This document shows positions 37,259-40,022 of a DNA stretch of 40,022 nt, piece after piece; within the stretch, counting starts at the first letter, position 1, and every line of letters begins with the position of its first letter. Both the position numbers and the translations under genes were made by a program. This DNA is from Reyranella sp. (lineage in GTDB: Bacteria > Pseudomonadota > Alphaproteobacteria > Reyranellales > Reyranellaceae): assembly GCA_030681635.1 (NCBI GenBank), contig JAUXRT010000757.1, positions 1-40,022 of the forward strand. Reading direction: 5' to 3'. The notes below the pieces were generated by a model. The model did not search any database. It had not been told where the DNA came from and saw nothing but the letters and a program-made list of their open reading frames with translations.

Positions 37259-37846
37259 ATGAATTTCACCGCACAAGAGCTGGAAAAGGGCAGTGGCGTA
37301 CTCCTGGTCCGCTCCAAGCGATTTGTCGACAGCCGCGGACACTTCATGGAGATCTGGTCGAAGGCCGCCTACTCGGAAATCGGCATCAACGCCGATTTCG
37401 TGCAGGACAATCAGTCGCTTTCGACGGCCCGGGGAACATTGCGCGGGCTGCATTTCCAGCGCGCGCCCTTCGAGCAGGCAAAGCTCGTCCGTGTGCTGAA
37501 GGGTGCGATCTACGACGTCGTCGTGGATATCAGGCCGAACTCTCCGAACTACGGGCGATGGATCGGCACGGCGCTGAGCGCCGATGAAGGCGAGCAACTG
37601 TACATCCCGCGCGGGTTCGCGCACGGCTTCCTCACCCTGTCGAGCGACACCATCGTTTCATACAAGGTCGATGCCCCTTACTCGCGGGAGAGCGAAGCGG
37701 GGATCAGATGGAACGATCCGGAACTCAATGTGCGATGGCCGCTGATCTACAGCGAAATCGTCCTCTCGGAAAAGGACGCCTTGCTGCCGTTGTTCAAGGG
37801 CTCGGCGGGCGCCACGCATAAGAATATCAGGGCCGTGGAGTCCTGA
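37259..37846 (+). CDS. rfbC: dTDP-4-dehydrorhamnose 3,5-epimerase
   Basis: DSRGHFMEIWSKAAYSEIGINADFVQDNQSLSTARGTLRGLHFQ, LYIPRGFAHGFLTLSSDTIVSYKVDAPYSRESEAGIRWNDPELNVRWP. Confidence 0.96.
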   Translation: MNFTAQELEKGSGVLLVRSKRFVDSRGHFMEIWSKAAYSEIGINADFVQDNQSLSTARGTLRGLHFQRAPFEQAKLVRVLKGAIYDVVVDIRPNSPNYGRWIGTALSADEGEQLYIPRGFAHGFLTLSSDTIVSYKVDAPYSRESEAGIRWNDPELNVRWPLIYSEIVLSEKDALLPLFKGSAGATHKNIRAVES

Positions 37847-37861
37847 GCGGAGAACGCCGGC

Positions 37862-38815
37862 TCAGGCGGCGGCCGCGGTCTTTGGTGGCGGGATGCTCGG
37901 CCGCTCCAGCCCTCGCACCCCAAGCAGCTGCCGCAGCTGCGGGCCTATGATCCAGCCAAGCGGATAGAGACGGTTCAGGTCCCGCAGGGCGCGGGCGGCC
38001 TGGACGATGTGTCCCCGCATGGCCAGGCGCCTGATCCAGCCGAGATGATAGCGGCCGCGCAGATGGGCCCGGAAGCGGCGGACCTTTTTCAGCTCCGCCT
38101 CGCTCCAGTGCCTGCGGTACCACTCCGCGAGCCTCAGTTCCTCGCGCAAATACCTGGCCCCTGACGTCGGCAACGCTGAAGTCATGAGTTGATGGGTTCG
38201 GACGGCATGCTTCACTTCTGCGTTGCGCAGGATCGGAAACCGCTCCGCCACCCGATTGTAGAATTCGAGGTCGCCCGCCAGGGGATAGGCCGGGTCGAAC
38301 AGACCCACGGCGTCGAATGTGCGGCGGGGGATCATGATCGATGAGATCGATGCGGGCAGGTTCCCGTAGTGCGACGAGATCCAGAGATAGAGCGGCCATT
38401 CGATTCGCTCGGGCGTGGTGTCATTGTCGTAGGTGCCGAGCAGGCGGCCCTGTTCGTCGATGCGTTCGGGCATGCCGTAGACGAGGCCGGCGTCGGGGTG
38501 CTTGGCCAGCAGCGCGGCTTGCGAGGCGAGATACTCCTGCAACATCACGTCGTCTTGGGAGAATACCTGGATCAGGTCGCCCCGAGCTTCCGAGACGCAT
38601 CGGTTCAGGTTGCCGAATATTCCCCTGTTCCGGTCGTTGCGCAGGAGGCGGATGCGGGAATCGGCGAAGCCCTCGGCCACGGCCAGCGAGCCGTCGCTTG
38701 AACCGTCATCGGATATGATCAGCTCGAGATCCACATCCTGCGCCAGGATGGAGGCGATCGCCTTCTCCAGATACGGATTGCCGTTGTAGATGGGCAGAGC
38801 AACGGTGATCAGCAT
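37862..38815 (-). CDS. Glycosyltransferase family 2 protein
   Basis: LITVALPIYNGNPYLEKAIASILAQDVDLELIISDDGSSDGSLAVAE; DLIQVFSQDDVMLQEYL. Confidence 0.93.
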   Translation of the reverse strand: MLITVALPIYNGNPYLEKAIASILAQDVDLELIISDDGSSDGSLAVAEGFADSRIRLLRNDRNRGIFGNLNRCVSEARGDLIQVFSQDDVMLQEYLASQAALLAKHPDAGLVYGMPERIDEQGRLLGTYDNDTTPERIEWPLYLWISSHYGNLPASISSIMIPRRTFDAVGLFDPAYPLAGDLEFYNRVAERFPILRNAEVKHAVRTHQLMTSALPTSGARYLREELRLAEWYRRHWSEAELKKVRRFRAHLRGRYHLGWIRRLAMRGHIVQAARALRDLNRLYPLGWIIGPQLRQLLGVRGLERPSIPPPKTAAAA

Positions 38816-39212
38816 GGCCGTGCTTCTGGCTCTCGAAATTGAAATGCTCGCATGACTGGCCGAGTAGTACCATTTCGAGACTGCGAATCACCCCGGAGGA
38901 CGCCGACAGGCGTCGCGCGTCCGATATCGATCGTCGGGCACGTAAAGCGGGAATTGGCCGATATTGGCGTATAGAGTGCGGAAATGCCGCAGACTTTTCC
39001 GCAGCCCTCAGGGAACTCGCCGGCAGGGCGCAAAAACCTCTTGCATAATGGGTGATTCAGCAATCCGGGATTTCTCTAACTATTGAGGTTAGGAATATCC
39101 TTTATCTATTTGAATTTTAATGCTATTGATGTGTTAGACGTTGGCAATATCTACTGTCTGCATTAAAGCTGCGGTCTCTTTATCGTCGAATAATAACGGT
39201 CGGCAAAGCGCC

Positions 39213-39236
39213 GGCCCTACCTTGGCAGGGCCAAGG
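39213..39236 (+). promoter_or_regulatory. Two mutually exclusive hairpins in the leader region upstream of the repeat-protein gene
   Basis: GGCCCT(39213-39218)/AGGGCC(39227-39232) overlaps CCTTGGC(39220-39226)-AGG-GCCAAGG(39230-39236). Confidence 0.3.
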
Positions 39237-39426
39237 GCTTATATTAGCCGTAATGATTGAGTTTATTGGAGTTGCCTCCACGTGGTTTCGACCGAACTCT
39301 CGATCGATTGCAATGAGCGGGCAAGGGCTTGGCTTAGCACGCACGATTCGGTACCTTGCCAGTTAACTTGGGTGGGACCGATCCGAGCTCTGCCGGTCGG
39401 GCCAAGTGGGTGTGAATACTTCAAAA

Positions 39427-40022
39427 ATGACTGCAGTGGTGCTTGCCGCCGCGGTCGGGTTGGGTCTCATGGTTAAAATTGCATTTAGAGCGCAGTGTCT
39501 TGCGGTCGTGTCGTCCTTCGTCCTCATTGGCGTGGCGCATGCGCAAACTCCGGCAGCGCAGGGCGAGGGCCAGCAGATCGCCCAGCAGGAAGCGCAGCAG
39601 CAGCAAGGCCAGCAGCAAGAAGGTCAGCAGCAGCAAGGCCAGCAACAACAAGGTGGTGGCCCACAGCAGGGCGGTGGCCCGTTGCAAGGCGCTGGTCCGT
39701 TGCAAGGTGCCGGTCCGCTTCAGGGTGCTGGTCCGCTTCAGGGCGCCGGTCCGCTGCAAGGTGCTGGTCCTCTCCAGGGCGCCGGTCCTCTCCAAGGCGC
39801 AGGTCCGCTTCAGGGTGCTGGCCCGCTGCAAGGCGCGGGTCCGTTGCAAGGTGCCGGCCCGTTACAAGGTGCGGGTCCGCTCCAGGGCGTGGGACCGCTG
39901 CAAGGCGCGGGTCCGTTGCAGGGAGCCGGTCCCCTTCAGGGTGCCAGCCCGCTTCAAAGCGCGGCGCCCGTTCAGAACGCTGGCCCGGCAGATGGCCTCA
40001 ATGCCCTGAACAATTCGGCGCC
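39427..40022 (+). CDS. Secreted Gln-rich protein with tandem GAGPLQ hexapeptide repeats, truncated by the window end
   Basis: Hand translation of frame from ATG 39427 (or ATG 39469): ...MVKIAFRAQCLAVVSSFVLIGVAHAQTPAAQGEGQQIAQQEAQQQQGQQQEGQQQQGQQQQGGGPQQGGGPLQGAGPLQGAGPLQ...; open to 40022. Missing from the ORF track. Signal-peptide-like start (AHA-Q). Confidence 0.85.
   Translation, partial: MTAVVLAAAVGLGLMVKIAFRAQCLAVVSSFVLIGVAHAQTPAAQGEGQQIAQQEAQQQQGQQQEGQQQQGQQQQGGGPQQGGGPLQGAGPLQGAGPLQGAGPLQGAGPLQGAGPLQGAGPLQGAGPLQGAGPLQGAGPLQGAGPLQGAGPLQGVGPLQGAGPLQGAGPLQGASPLQSAAPVQNAGPADGLNALNNSA
39670..39957 (+). repeat. 16 tandem 18-bp units encoding G-(A/G/V)-(G/S)-P-L-Q
   Basis: Exact 18-nt periodicity over 288 bp; protein near-invariant while nucleotide units differ mainly at synonymous positions. 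Confidence 0.95.

Noticed and set aside
39282-39476. 64-aa ORF upstream of the repeat gene
   Set aside because: Overlaps the repeat-protein start, no recognisable domain, likely chance ORF.
39421-39849. 142-aa minus-strand ORF with RTGALQRTSTLKRT-type repeats
   Set aside because: Antisense shadow of the GAGPLQ array; the + frame shows the synonymous-codon pattern and a signal peptide, this one does not.
39670-39957. Short-period repeats as a possible CRISPR array
   Set aside because: 18-bp contiguous units with no spacers, in frame with a coding sequence.
39670-39957. Collagen-like protein
   Set aside because: Gly is not at every third residue (GAGPLQ), so the Gly-X-Y rule fails.
39443-40009. 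188-aa + ORF with RCKVLVRFRAPVRCK repeats
   Set aside because: Out-of-frame reading of the same repeats; residues vary more between units than in the 39427 frame and there is no signal peptide.

Overview
High-GC alphaproteobacterial-type chromosomal window. The left third (1-14.2 kb) is mostly housekeeping or accessory metabolism: the end of a peptide-type ABC substrate-binding protein, a GNAT-like protein, DUF2177 and DUF1328 small membrane proteins, a possible ATP-grasp protein divergent from the ergothioneine genes egtB-egtD, an amidohydrolase, an ABC_sub_bind-type substrate-binding protein, a membrane class III nucleotide cyclase, a leuC-type dehydratase subunit, a YcaQ-family protein and a DUF2161-type protein. 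From about 14.3 to 38.8 kb lies a large surface polysaccharide (EPS/O-antigen-like) locus. It holds two polymerase/ligase-like membrane proteins, a WbaP-type initiating phosphoglycosyltransferase, asparagine synthase, Wzm/Wzt ABC exporter genes, about ten glycosyltransferases, a GT39-like protein, an FkbM methyltransferase, and divergent rfbD/rfbC without rfbA/rfbB. At the right edge, after an AT-rich intergenic region, there is a truncated gene that the supplied ORF track misses because it has no stop inside the window. It encodes a signal-peptide-bearing, Gln-rich protein with 16 tandem G-A-G-P-L-Q hexapeptides. The repeats vary mainly at synonymous codon positions, which supports real coding in that frame. 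I consider this the most novel signal in the window. No tRNA, rRNA, CRISPR array or intact transposase was recognised. All family calls are by eye, with no database search.
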